Shown: positions 27,341 through 36,700 of the stretch, one piece after another
Layout: the number at the start of each line of letters is the position of its first letter
Numbering within the stretch: position 1 is the first letter of the stretch
From: Gammaproteobacteria bacterium 42_54_T18
GTDB lineage: Bacteria; Pseudomonadota; Gammaproteobacteria; Pseudomonadales; Ketobacteraceae
Direction: 5' to 3'
DNA: 37,453 nt
Assembly (NCBI GenBank): GCA_002163245.1
Contig: MAAL01000162.1
Location: 1-37,453, forward strand
The notes under the pieces: generated by a model
The model's input: only the letters and a program-made list of their open reading frames with translations
Databases searched by the model: none
What the model was told of the DNA's origin: nothing
Position numbers and translations under genes: made by a program

Positions 27341-27446
27341 AGATATAGCCTCCTGTTTCTTGGTCGAAGCAAAAGGTTACTCGACCGAGGCATCGGTCCA
27401 ACCTATTCGAGTCTCCCGCATCAAAGCTTACCTAATTGATTAATTA

Positions 27447-27640
27447 TCATTGCTTTGATGGGGTGTGGTCAAGTAAATCTGTACACCACCATAAACTATT
27501 ATGCTGCTTTCTCCTCGCCAAGGCAGGGCAGGGAGAAAAATTATTGAAGTTGTGCCCTTGGTGATGATTGTAATGTTTGATGTACGCCATAATATCTCCT
27601 TCTGCATCAGCGTAGGCTTTGTAGATATCGACTAGGTTGC
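27447..27640 (-). pseudogene. IS3-like transposase C-terminal remnant
   Basis: An open frame without a start, ending at TGA 27447-27449, reads VDIYKAYADAEGDIMAYIKH then YNHHQGHNFNNFSP. This resembles the end of IS3-family OrfB (the DDE integrase tail pattern AExDIFxYIExFYNxxRxHxxxGxxSP). It is degraded: the usual Arg-Arg-His is now HHQGH, and no upstream catalytic residues are in frame. Nearby GTGGTCAAGTAAATCTGTAC (27465-27484) could be an old IS end. It marks past transposition between the SDR and the acyltransferase. Confidence 0.55.
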
Positions 27641-27758
27641 TAAAAATAGAATAGTTAAAACTGTAGGTTGAAGTAGCAATTTACTATCACTCATTAGTTA
27701 GCATACCGAAACCTATTATCACCAAAAAGTGCTACAGCAGATAAACCGTATTCGGAAC

Positions 27759-29156
27759 TCAGCGTATCGACTGCACAGAATCGAGTAACGCACTAAACTC
27801 TTGCCTAATGTAAGAGGCCAAGTTATCTAAATCGGGCAGTGTATCCCTACATGCCGTCAAACTAAAATTGAGTTTTCCTGCGTAACTGACTACGGTAATA
27901 TTCAGACACTGCATTTGGAAAAGCAATGATGGAGAATAAAAACTCTCTAATTTGGCTCCATTTAGATAAAGAGGTTCTTCAGAGCCGACAACATTAGAAA
28001 CTATGAAATTATAGGGAATTGGAATGCCTTTGGTCAATCCAAAGATCTGACTCAATGCGAACGGAAAAGATGTTATTAGCGTATAATTACGAATAGCAGT
28101 CTTTGAAAGAGACACGAGCTTACGCTTAGATGCAATCATTGAACTATGAATACTAGACAATCGTTCCACTGGATCCCTAATGTCACTACCAACTTCACAA
28201 AGTACGTCACTTATGGCATTTCCAGTATCTACCTGACTACTCTTTTTTCTTAATGAGACTGGGACGGAAACAATGAGCGATTTATCCAACGGTAGTCCTT
28301 TTTCGACTAGCAGCCTTCTAAGGGCACCACCACTAACAGCTAGGATCACATCATTAATAGAGGATTTAGTATTTGTTGCCACATACTTGAATTCTGAGAG
28401 TGAAAATGTAACAGTTGCAATTCTCCTGTTTTTGCTAACAGGAGAATTAATAAATGATGAACTTGCTGTGTACCAACCTGGTATTTTTGCGCCCGATACC
28501 TTTCGTCGACGCCTCTTCACCTTTTTATTGTTATGTGAAAGCTCTTGAATAGACTTAATATTCTGAGAAAAACTGTGGAAGTATTTCCTGGCTATTACAC
28601 TAACCGTATCACGCTTTTCGCTCTCGAATACGTTATTACCCCTAACCCCCATTATCCTATCAGAGGCCAAGGAGTCTGGTTTTTTACTCAGAATAATTGT
28701 ATCCATAGTATTTAGAGCTGAAACACCATCCCAATACGCGTGATGAAACTTCCAATATGCACCAAACCTACCTCCATCCAGACCGTCAATTAGAGTGCAC
28801 TCCCATAGTGGTCGTGATCGGTCTAGTATTGAACTATGTAGTCTAGAGGTTAACTCGATCAACTGTTCATCTTTATCGGTTCCGGACAATTTAACTTGTC
28901 GAATATGGTGGTCAATATCGATATTATCATCGACTTCCCAAGAGGGTAGACCTATACCATACCGTGGGGGGCGTAACCGTTGATTAAAGGGCGCTATCGT
29001 TCTAGCTATTTCAGCAACGTAATGGACTAGCTCTTCAATATAACTCTGAGCGTCTCCATCAGGATACCGATATATCTGTAATGTGCCAAAGTGCATGGGA
29101 TGAGAACACCTTTCCACTCTAAGAAACAAACTGTCGGCAACGCTAAGCTTCTTCAT
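27759..29156 (-). CDS. WS/DGAT-family acyltransferase
   Basis: About 465 residues. Bacterial wax ester synthase/diacylglycerol acyltransferase: it transfers an acyl group from acyl-CoA to an alcohol or diglyceride, at the membrane face. The catalytic HHxxxDG is intact (HHAYWDG, 138-144). Family context is seen in the start LSVADSLFLRVE, RPLWECTLIDGL, INDVILAVSGGALRRLL, VPVSLR and the late block NFIVSNVVGSEEPLYLNG. The length is normal. ATG 29156 has GGAGGG about eight bases upstream. It is more AT-rich than the NRPS genes around it. It lies 81 bp after the A-T-C NRPS stop. WS/DGAT proteins share the condensation-domain fold, so it may acylate the NRPS product rather than make storage wax; that is inference. 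Confidence 0.88.
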   Translation of the reverse strand: MKKLSVADSLFLRVERCSHPMHFGTLQIYRYPDGDAQSYIEELVHYVAEIARTIAPFNQRLRPPRYGIGLPSWEVDDNIDIDHHIRQVKLSGTDKDEQLIELTSRLHSSILDRSRPLWECTLIDGLDGGRFGAYWKFHHAYWDGVSALNTMDTIILSKKPDSLASDRIMGVRGNNVFESEKRDTVSVIARKYFHSFSQNIKSIQELSHNNKKVKRRRRKVSGAKIPGWYTASSSFINSPVSKNRRIATVTFSLSEFKYVATNTKSSINDVILAVSGGALRRLLVEKGLPLDKSLIVSVPVSLRKKSSQVDTGNAISDVLCEVGSDIRDPVERLSSIHSSMIASKRKLVSLSKTAIRNYTLITSFPFALSQIFGLTKGIPIPYNFIVSNVVGSEEPLYLNGAKLESFYSPSLLFQMQCLNITVVSYAGKLNFSLTACRDTLPDLDNLASYIRQEFSALLDSVQSIR

Positions 29157-29237
29157 ACTATATACCCTCCGCTGTTAAGCTGATTTTTGTCATCAAAATA
29201 CGAATTGTTTCACTTGGTAAACTATTGCCCTATCGAG

Positions 29238-32200
29238 CTAACTGTCCACGGAAAAACTGAAAAGCTCGTGCAGGAAAGTCTGCGCAAGCCTGTTGATTGT
29301 TTCTTCACGATACAGTGCTGTTCTGTACTCAAACGAAAAGACAAAACCGGTATCCGTGACTTCTGTATTGAACGATAAGGGGAATTTGGAAAAACCGCTG
29401 TGAAAACTGAGTGGTTCAGCATGTACGCCTCGCAGCTGGAGAAACCGAGTGGCTAGGTCATCGAAGGAAACAACGGTCTGAAAACCTCTAAAATTCATGG
29501 CCTGCCCCTTAGCCCTCAAATGATTAAGTACTACCTCAAATGGAATACGGCCATGGGCAAGCGCGCCCCACAGGGTGTCGCCAACCTTGGTTAGTAAGGC
29601 ACTATTCGTTGTATCGTCGCCGATATCAATAAAGCACGGGAGGGCGGTAACGTAGCAACCCAGTGCATCACCATGCTCGTCCGGCCGCAGCCCTGTTACA
29701 AATCCAATCGCCTGATCTGAGTACCCCAGTGTTTGATAAAGCGCGCTGGAATAGGACGCAAAAAACAAATGAAAGGGTGTGACGCCTGACAGAGGTATCC
29801 GTTTCAGTTGGGCGTTGACTGTGTCTTTGTCTATTTCAACAACAACCTCTCGACCCGAAACGGACATGGAATGAGCACCCTCTGGCATGTCGGACTTGAG
29901 CGCGACAGCTTTATCAAGGTCAGGCAAAGTTTTACCCCAATACTCGAGAGCTGCAGCAACAGCTCTCTGACTTCTAGTAGGCGTATCCGCAGTCCCGTAG
30001 GGTATACAATCTGAACCGAATAACTGGTTTTCCCATCGGCAGTAGGCTGGGAAGCGAAGATCCGGTTCCTTTGCAGGCCATGGCTTGCTGGTAGCACTTA
30101 TAGTGTAAGCTTCAGACAGCCGCTGAACGAAAACCCGCATCGACTGCCCGTCACAGATCAGGTGATGCACCTGAATAATCAGAACCGCTTCTTTATCCGC
30201 TATTTTTAAAACCCTCATGTAAAGCGGCGGTGATTGTTTCAAATCTAAGCGCATAGACGCCACTTGGGTTATCTGCTTCTTGATATAGCGTTCTTTGTTA
30301 TTATCAGAGATGCGTCGCGCGCGGATAACATCAAAACAAATGCTAGGGTTATCATGAATGCGTTGCTGCGGGCCATCCGCTGTCATAAATATCCGCGCAG
30401 ACAATATTGGATCCGTCTTCACTACATAGGTTACAGCTGCTTCTAGCGCCTCTAAATTCAGTTTGCCAGATAACACAGCTGAAATTGTAATGCCATAGGG
30501 GTTGCCTTCTACTGCGAACTGTTCATGAAGGTAGATAGAGGATTGGGCAACAGATAAGGGAGTTTCATGAAAAGGTGTTGATGTTTTTTTCTCTGACAGC
30601 TCTGCTTGAATTTCATCAATGTCAATAAAAGACGTTGATTGCGTCACTGCAGCTTCTGTGTCGTTCAAAAGGCGACATATATTTTCAATGGTCGGTTCCA
30701 AAACAAAGCGCTGCAGAGGAATATCACAACGAAACAACGTCCGCACTTCGCTAAGCATGGCTATCAACATTAAGGAGTCGCCGCCAGCTTGGAAAAATGG
30801 GTCAGCACTGTCAACATCTGGCAAGTCCAGCAAACGGCACCAAATACGCCGAAGGGTATCTTTTGTTATGGAGAGGTCGTGGCGATCCACTATCTCTATT
30901 GCGGTGTTTGGGACCGCAGGCAAGGCCTTGCGATTTATTTTTCCAGAGGGCGTACGTGGCATGTCATCCAGAAAAAAAATCTTATGCGGTATCATATATT
31001 TTGGCAAGTTATCGGCACAAAATTCACGGATGGCTTCCTGTGTGATATCGGCATCCTGATGCGTCTGGACATAAGTGATGAGGATCGTGTGACCCTTGGT
31101 ATCACGATAACTGATAGCAGCAACCGATATAACATCTACATGGGACGCGATCAAGGATTCCAGGCCGTCTAACTCCACTCGGTAGCCCCGCACTTTAACC
31201 TGTCGGTCAGCGCGACCAGATACGAAGATATCGCCATTTTCCAGGCGGTATGCCAAATCGCCGGTGGATAAAAGGCTCCCGCCCGCAGCGAAGAACGTGT
31301 TTGTCAAAAAACGTTCAGCAGACAGATCTGGCCTGTTTAAATAGCCATCAACAACGCAGTCGCCAGCTATGAAGAGTTCGCCTTCCACTCCATCCGCTAC
31401 AGGCATCAGATTTTCATCTAAAATATGGGCGTCGACACCGGGGAAGGGAGAGCCAATCGGAACAAACTCTGTTTTCATCGAATAGCTGTTTAACAAGGAT
31501 GTATCAAAGCTTGTGATATCTGCACTCGTTTCAGTGAGCCCATATTGATTGCGTAAAATGGCATCGGGAAAGCTTTGGTAAAAAAGCCGTACCAAATCGG
31601 ATGAAAGTGGTTCACCGCTTACGATCCATTGCTTAAGGTGAGGCAGTTCGAGTCCCAAATCGTCCGCAGTGGTAAGCATGGAACGCAATAGAGATGGAAC
31701 TAGGCATATTCGCGTTACCTTAAACTTGCGTAGCGACTTAACCAGCCTGCGGGGATCTTGATTGATATCATCGTCCAACAACACAACCGGAATGCCCTTT
31801 GATAATGGTCCCCATATCTCCCAATGAGAGTCAACTACAGTAAGCGCGGTGTTTTGAATGGCAACTTCATGCTCTAAGAACGGCTGCAAAGCCCAAAGGC
31901 TCTCGCAGCGTTGTATAATACCGTGATGAAGACCTTTAACAGCCTTCGGACGGCCGGTAGAGCCGGATGTATATAATATCCAGGCGGGTGCATCACCAGG
32001 CCAATCGGTGCTTGTCGGCAGGTCGCGCGGTGCATGAAACGCCAAACGATCCACACGCAAGGTATCGATAGAACTGTCGAATGCCACCTCGTCGCCTGTT
32101 AGTATTAGATTGGGCTTCGCGTCATCGAGAATGAATTCAATAAACGATATTGGATAATTCATACTTATTGGTAGTTGCGCAGCACCAGACTTCAAGCAGG

Positions 32201-32495
32201 CAAGCAGGGCAACGACCGCATCAATAGAGCGCGGCAGAAAGATCGCCACGGTTGAACCGGGGCCAATGGCGGTTTGTTCCAAGTTTGCCGCCAGCTGGTT
32301 TGCACGTGCATCAAGCTCATCATATGTTAGGCTTTGATCTTCCGTAATCAGGGCAGTGGTATGCGGGGATCGCAGAGCCTGATTTTCAAAATATTTGTGA
32401 ATTGAAGAGAATTCTCGCGTTATGTTGTCTGTAGACAAGGTACCAGCGGCTTGATGAGCTGGAGGTACAGCGGCCTTCGTTATATGGGTGAACAT
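29238..32495 (-). CDS. Nonribosomal peptide synthetase A-T-C, predicted beta-alanine activating
   Basis: About 1085 residues, cytosolic. Adenylation domain (about 30-530): LYTSGSTGRPKAVKG, NQYGLTETSADI, STGDLAYRLENG, GRADRQVKVRGYRVEL, TPSGKINRKAL. Thiolation domain: QAGGDSLMLIAM with Ser574. C-terminal condensation domain (about 640-1080): LSVAQSSIYL, HHLICDG (777-783) intact, GCYVTALPC, IPFEVVLNHL. The pocket residues aligned by eye to GrsA are V221 D222 W225 C264 I291 S293 Q317 A325 D326 K519. The canonical Asp235 is replaced and Asp sits one position later, as in remembered beta-alanine codes (VDWVISLADK-like). The terminal C domain should join this residue to an acceptor on another protein, most simply the A-T-E-R synthetase encoded just upstream in the same block. 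Confidence 0.92.
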   Translation of the reverse strand: MFTHITKAAVPPAHQAAGTLSTDNITREFSSIHKYFENQALRSPHTTALITEDQSLTYDELDARANQLAANLEQTAIGPGSTVAIFLPRSIDAVVALLACLKSGAAQLPISMNYPISFIEFILDDAKPNLILTGDEVAFDSSIDTLRVDRLAFHAPRDLPTSTDWPGDAPAWILYTSGSTGRPKAVKGLHHGIIQRCESLWALQPFLEHEVAIQNTALTVVDSHWEIWGPLSKGIPVVLLDDDINQDPRRLVKSLRKFKVTRICLVPSLLRSMLTTADDLGLELPHLKQWIVSGEPLSSDLVRLFYQSFPDAILRNQYGLTETSADITSFDTSLLNSYSMKTEFVPIGSPFPGVDAHILDENLMPVADGVEGELFIAGDCVVDGYLNRPDLSAERFLTNTFFAAGGSLLSTGDLAYRLENGDIFVSGRADRQVKVRGYRVELDGLESLIASHVDVISVAAISYRDTKGHTILITYVQTHQDADITQEAIREFCADNLPKYMIPHKIFFLDDMPRTPSGKINRKALPAVPNTAIEIVDRHDLSITKDTLRRIWCRLLDLPDVDSADPFFQAGGDSLMLIAMLSEVRTLFRCDIPLQRFVLEPTIENICRLLNDTEAAVTQSTSFIDIDEIQAELSEKKTSTPFHETPLSVAQSSIYLHEQFAVEGNPYGITISAVLSGKLNLEALEAAVTYVVKTDPILSARIFMTADGPQQRIHDNPSICFDVIRARRISDNNKERYIKKQITQVASMRLDLKQSPPLYMRVLKIADKEAVLIIQVHHLICDGQSMRVFVQRLSEAYTISATSKPWPAKEPDLRFPAYCRWENQLFGSDCIPYGTADTPTRSQRAVAAALEYWGKTLPDLDKAVALKSDMPEGAHSMSVSGREVVVEIDKDTVNAQLKRIPLSGVTPFHLFFASYSSALYQTLGYSDQAIGFVTGLRPDEHGDALGCYVTALPCFIDIGDDTTNSALLTKVGDTLWGALAHGRIPFEVVLNHLRAKGQAMNFRGFQTVVSFDDLATRFLQLRGVHAEPLSFHSGFSKFPLSFNTEVTDTGFVFSFEYRTALYREETINRLAQTFLHELFSFSVDS

Positions 32496-32792
32496 TAGAA
32501 TGGTTCCAAGAGTTATGATTATTTCTGCTGCATGACTAACTCGGTTGCAGCCCTTTTCCTACCGGGGAGCCTGCACAGAATGTTAAAATCTGACTGCCCA
32601 ACGTTTTTGCGTTGGGCTCTGTTCATGATCTGTAAGATACTTCAGGAGCTGTTCTGACCGTTCGTTCGGACCATCGCATAAATAACCAGAGGTCCTGGCT
32701 TGAGTGTGCTTGATGACCTTGCGGATACGGCGCTCATTCACTGTGAAATTGCGCTCACTGTCGAGCAAGATGTCGTTTCAACTTCACGATAT
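32496..32792. other. Gap between the two NRPS genes, with a hairpin
   Basis: 297 bp. GCCCAACG (32596-32603) and CGTTGGGC (32610-32617) form a perfect 8-bp stem with a 6-nt loop, followed leftward by a weak T stretch, a possible terminator or attenuator after the A-T-E-R gene. A leftward open frame of ~61 codons from TTG 32768 lacks a ribosome site and any family resemblance, so I do not call it. A promoter for the A-T-C gene may lie in this gap. Confidence 0.45.
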
Positions 32793-33641
32793 TTAGAAGG
32801 CATCTAAAACCTCTTTTTTTGGTTCAGGCATATAGTCAGCGTCGATAGCGAAGCTCATCGCTCTCTCGAACCACTGGTAATTCGGCTTGGGAAAACTAAT
32901 TCCCAACCTGTCCATGGTATCTAGAGTACGTTTGTTATCGAAAATGACATTTCGATTTGGGCGTTCGCTCCATTGGAGTGCTACTGCTGCCAGTACTTCA
33001 TCCTGCTTGGCAACATGGTTGTTAAGAGCGTTCCAATATTCGTGAGCGGAAACTGGCACGACTGGGTAGCCAAAGTCAGTTAGCCAGCTGGCCATTTGAC
33101 GTGGGTCGAGTATGTATGGGTTTTCGACGTGAAAAACTTGAGCGGGCACAAAAGGGTCACGGGCAATGGCCAAAATGGCTGCGGCCACTACGTCGATATG
33201 GGAAAAGGAAACACCGTGGCTTTCTTTATCTATGATTAAACCAGCAAGTGCGTAGCTTTTAATCATCTGGTATATCCGGTTGTCACCCATGTTGGTTTGA
33301 AAGGCACCAGTTGCGCTGTTGCTTGCGATATGTCCCATCCGATAAATATATGTTGCGCTGCGCGTAGCCGCTGTATCGCGAACGATACGTTCAGAATTGA
33401 ATTTTGATTCCTCGTATGGAGACAAAAAACGTTGGCCGATATCAAAGTCGGTTTCTGCGAACGCCCTGGGGTCACTAACTTCTCCAGCCACTGCCAGCGT
33501 TGATATGTAGTGCAGCGGTATCCCCCCTTGTTGCGATATCCACTCCACAACATGACGGGTGCCGCACTCGTTCGTTTGTATCAGCTCAGTCGCTTGTCCC
33601 AGTAGCCTTGTATCCGCTGCAGCGTGAAAGACTGTCGACAC
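32793..33641 (-). CDS. Reductase domain, C-terminal part of the A-T-E-R synthetase (frame-broken)
   Basis: This frame begins inside the R domain, not at a true start: GTG 33641 is a Val codon, and the same frame is open upstream to about 33730, reading KCVLVVSGNVSSPGLGL then DGRVSTVFHAAAD. It carries the catalytic residues: Ser/Thr in HYISTLAV and YEESK (Tyr/Lys), then YIYRMGHI and the substrate-binding C-terminal subdomain. Together with the Rossmann motif GATGYLG at the end of the preceding frame it forms one thioester reductase domain of about 370 residues. It has no ribosome site of its own. The R domain releases the peptidyl thioester with NAD(P)H as an aldehyde or alcohol. Confidence 0.85.
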   Translation of the reverse strand: MSTVFHAAADTRLLGQATELIQTNECGTRHVVEWISQQGGIPLHYISTLAVAGEVSDPRAFAETDFDIGQRFLSPYEESKFNSERIVRDTAATRSATYIYRMGHIASNSATGAFQTNMGDNRIYQMIKSYALAGLIIDKESHGVSFSHIDVVAAAILAIARDPFVPAQVFHVENPYILDPRQMASWLTDFGYPVVPVSAHEYWNALNNHVAKQDEVLAAVALQWSERPNRNVIFDNKRTLDTMDRLGISFPKPNYQWFERAMSFAIDADYMPEPKKEVLDAF

Positions 33642-33700
33642 GCGCCCATCTAACGATGGGGGTAAACCAAGTCCTGGAGAACTGACATTGCCGCTAACAA

Positions 33701-36700
33701 CTAGGACGCATTTAGCTGCCTTATAGAGGCGGCTTCCTGACCGAACGATCGGGTATAAGATTCAAAAAAGCGGTTGCGAGCCTCTATATCCGATCCGCCC
33801 CGAACGAGACAAATAGGTTGGTAGGCCTTTTGGCGTAGCATTTCATGAACCAGTTGTAGGCCCAAATAACCGGTAGCACCGGTTACCAGAGCGGCGGGCA
33901 GGTCAATTGTATTAAGTGTTATGGGGGATTCAACGCGCGACAACAAGATCATGCCGGATGTCGAGCTATACTCTCGCGTGAAGTCGCCAATTGCCCTATC
34001 CTGTAGTGTTCCCTTGCTCGGCGCTGAAATTTCGCCCAGCCGTTTACGGAGTGTCGACACGATTTGATCGGCTTGAAAGGTCGAAATCCGCGTTGGGTCA
34101 TGCACAAAGTCAATTGTTAGTCGGTCATTGACAATTCTTGCTGTTAAGCGACCTGCATAGACCTTATCAATGGCTGTGCTGCGAGTGGGGCCGTGTGCCT
34201 CCTCTGCCGCTTCCCAATCCTGATTTGTTAACGATGTGGACAAAAAAGTGCCTAGGAAATTGAAACACAGCTCAGCAATATTCTGCTCACTGGCCAGCGG
34301 GTCTAAAAGGTCCTCAGTAAGCATCTTTTGTAAGGCATCTGCTCTTGCCTTAAATGTGTCGTGATCGCCGGCGGGAAAGGCCGCCTGCCTAAGGGATGTG
34401 AACCAGCCAACGGTACCATAGTAGAGTTCTATATCCTGGAGGTTTTCCCTGCCATGCCGCTCGACGTCCATCACCACCTCTGGCGTTGAGCTCACAATAC
34501 CGATGCCATCCAAAAAACCCTGAAGTAGAAAGGCCTCCAGAGCGCCTGAATTCTCTGAAGCATCAAGTAAAACTCTTGTTTCGCGCGCATCAAGTGACAA
34601 TACCAGTGATTCAAGCTCAGTGTTCGTTGTGAAGCGCTTTGCAAATAATTGTTGTTTCTCCAGCAATGGCGCCGTTTGATTTTGTCGTTCAGTCTCATCA
34701 GACAGTTTTGCCGTCCAATCCCAAAAGCTTGCAGGCGTATCTGGGGACCAGTCTTTCCCGGCAGCACAGGCAGCATAAGCGGCACCGAGTTCATCGAACA
34801 ATATGCGCCAGGAAACACCATCAATTGCAAGATGATGAACAATGATCAGAATACGGTCTTGTTCACCTTTTGCGGATTTAAATAGGTGCGCTTTGAATAG
34901 ATTCCCAAGTGCCGTGTTCATGGATTGGTTCAACTCTCGACTTACGGAGGTTATGGTTTGCTGCATGGCAGCCAAGTCATCTGGCAGCGCGGAAATGCTG
35001 AAACTAGTTAGCATGGCATCGCTTTGCACAGGGCCTAAACGGTCCTTTTCAAACACATGACATAGCAAAGGGTGGCGCTTGCCCAAAAGGCAAATAGCTC
35101 TATTGAGCACAACAGGGTCAACTCCCCGTTTTGATCTGAGTAGAATGGCCTGATTGTAGTGATTTGGATCATCAAGCTCCAGCTTGAAGAACCAGTCTTG
35201 CATCGGTGAAAGAATGTGTTCGTCGGTTTCGGAGGGCGTATTTTGTGTATCGCCCGTTAGCTCTGGCTTTGACTGGAGATAATGGGCTAACGCCGCTGGA
35301 GTGGGGTGTTCATGTATCTCAGGTAGGTTTGTTCGCCAGTTTCTGGCACGCAACCGCGCTATTGATAACATGAGCGTGATGGAGTCGGCCCCCGCTGCAA
35401 AAACATCTTCATCCGGATCTAATGTTGGTAGACCCAGTAGTTGTGCCCATATGGCCGAAATCTGAGCAACTAGATCGCCAGTTGCTTGATCAGCTGACCC
35501 GATGGCCTGTGGTGTCTTGTCATCGGAATTGGCGTGTTTTTGTACCAACCTCTCAATCGACCGATAATCGAGCTTGCCACTTTCCGCCAGGGGCATAGTG
35601 GCCAAGGGGTATATCCGAGAGGGTATCATCCAGTCTGGCAGGCGCCGTTGCAGGGATTGACGAAGCTCTATGACAGCGTCAGCATCTTTCTGCGCATCCG
35701 GTTCGAATTCCACCGCGCAATCAATGCGAACAAAACCACCATGCTCGTAAACCAGTATGGCCGCTCTGACGACGCCCCGTGTTTCTTCAATGGCCGCCTC
35801 TACATCCGGCGGATTGACAATGTAGCCACGCACTTTGACTTGACGATCTTTTCGGCCCAGAAACTGAAGTTGTCCGTCAGATGTTTTTGTGCACAAATCA
35901 CCGGTACGGAAGGCAATGGGGCTATTGTCGTCAACTTCAAAGCGATCAGCTGTCAGATCTGGCCTGCCGAAATAGCCTAGGCTCACGCCCGGACCGTGGA
36001 TAACTAATTCGCCGACCTCGCTGCCATCCTGCCGATGATAGACGTTCTCAAGCGATAAGATGTTTTGACCAAGAGCGGTGCCGATTGGCACCGTATCCTG
36101 CCAGTTGGCCAGCTCCTCTGGCAACGTCACAACATGGCAGCACACTCCAATGGTCGCCTCGCTTGGTCCATAGTGATTAATCAATCGTCGGGCGTGGCCT
36201 TGTATCAGGATTTCTCTTGCCAACCCAAGGCTCAGCCTCTCGCCGCCCAGGATAACCGTGTCAATCATTACGCGGTTATCAGGACACCCTTGCATCAATG
36301 CCTGGAAATGCGAGGGTGTGGTTTTGATGTAGTTAATGTTATTTTGCTCAGTCCAAGTCCAAAAAGAGATCGGGTCGCGGACGGTATGATCAGATGCTAC
36401 ACAAATGCTGCCCCCGACTAAAACCATCGGGAAAATAGCAGTATGTCCCAAATCTGCTGCCAATGTCGTAACGTGCGCAAATCGTGGGGCGTCGCCCTGC
36501 TGTATGCCCAATCGTTCAATGATAGCTTTTGCATAATGCACCACATTAGTATGGCTGACAGCGACAGCTTTGGGCCGCCCCGTTGATCCAGACGTAAGTG
36601 TCAGATAGGCTGTTTCCGGCATTTCGAAAAGGACTGCGTTCTCAATGCTGCTATAAAATTCCTGCAGCTCCACCACGGGAGGCCCCAAAGCAGCTAGAGG

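Larger units (their letters stand above)
27120..27758. other. 639-bp gap with decayed sequence between SDR and acyltransferase
   Basis: It contains a short hairpin (TCTCGGC 27160-27166, GCCGAGA 27170-27176), a small leftward ORF with a strong ribosome site (27266-27340), and an IS3-like transposase remnant (27447-27640), all listed separately. No intact gene is present. The gap splits an otherwise tightly spaced leftward block. Confidence 0.6.

Noticed and set aside
27132-27443. A 103-codon rightward ORF in the gap before the acyltransferase
   Set aside because: It runs against the direction of the block, has no ribosome site or domain, and is overlapped by a better-supported small leftward ORF.
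32583-32768. A 61-codon leftward ORF between the two NRPS genes
   Set aside because: TTG start, no ribosome site, no recognisable family, and it ends inside a hairpin; too weak to call.
33650-33760. Programmed frameshift in the reductase domain
   Set aside because: No slippery heptamer or stimulating structure is evident; a single-base deletion is simpler.
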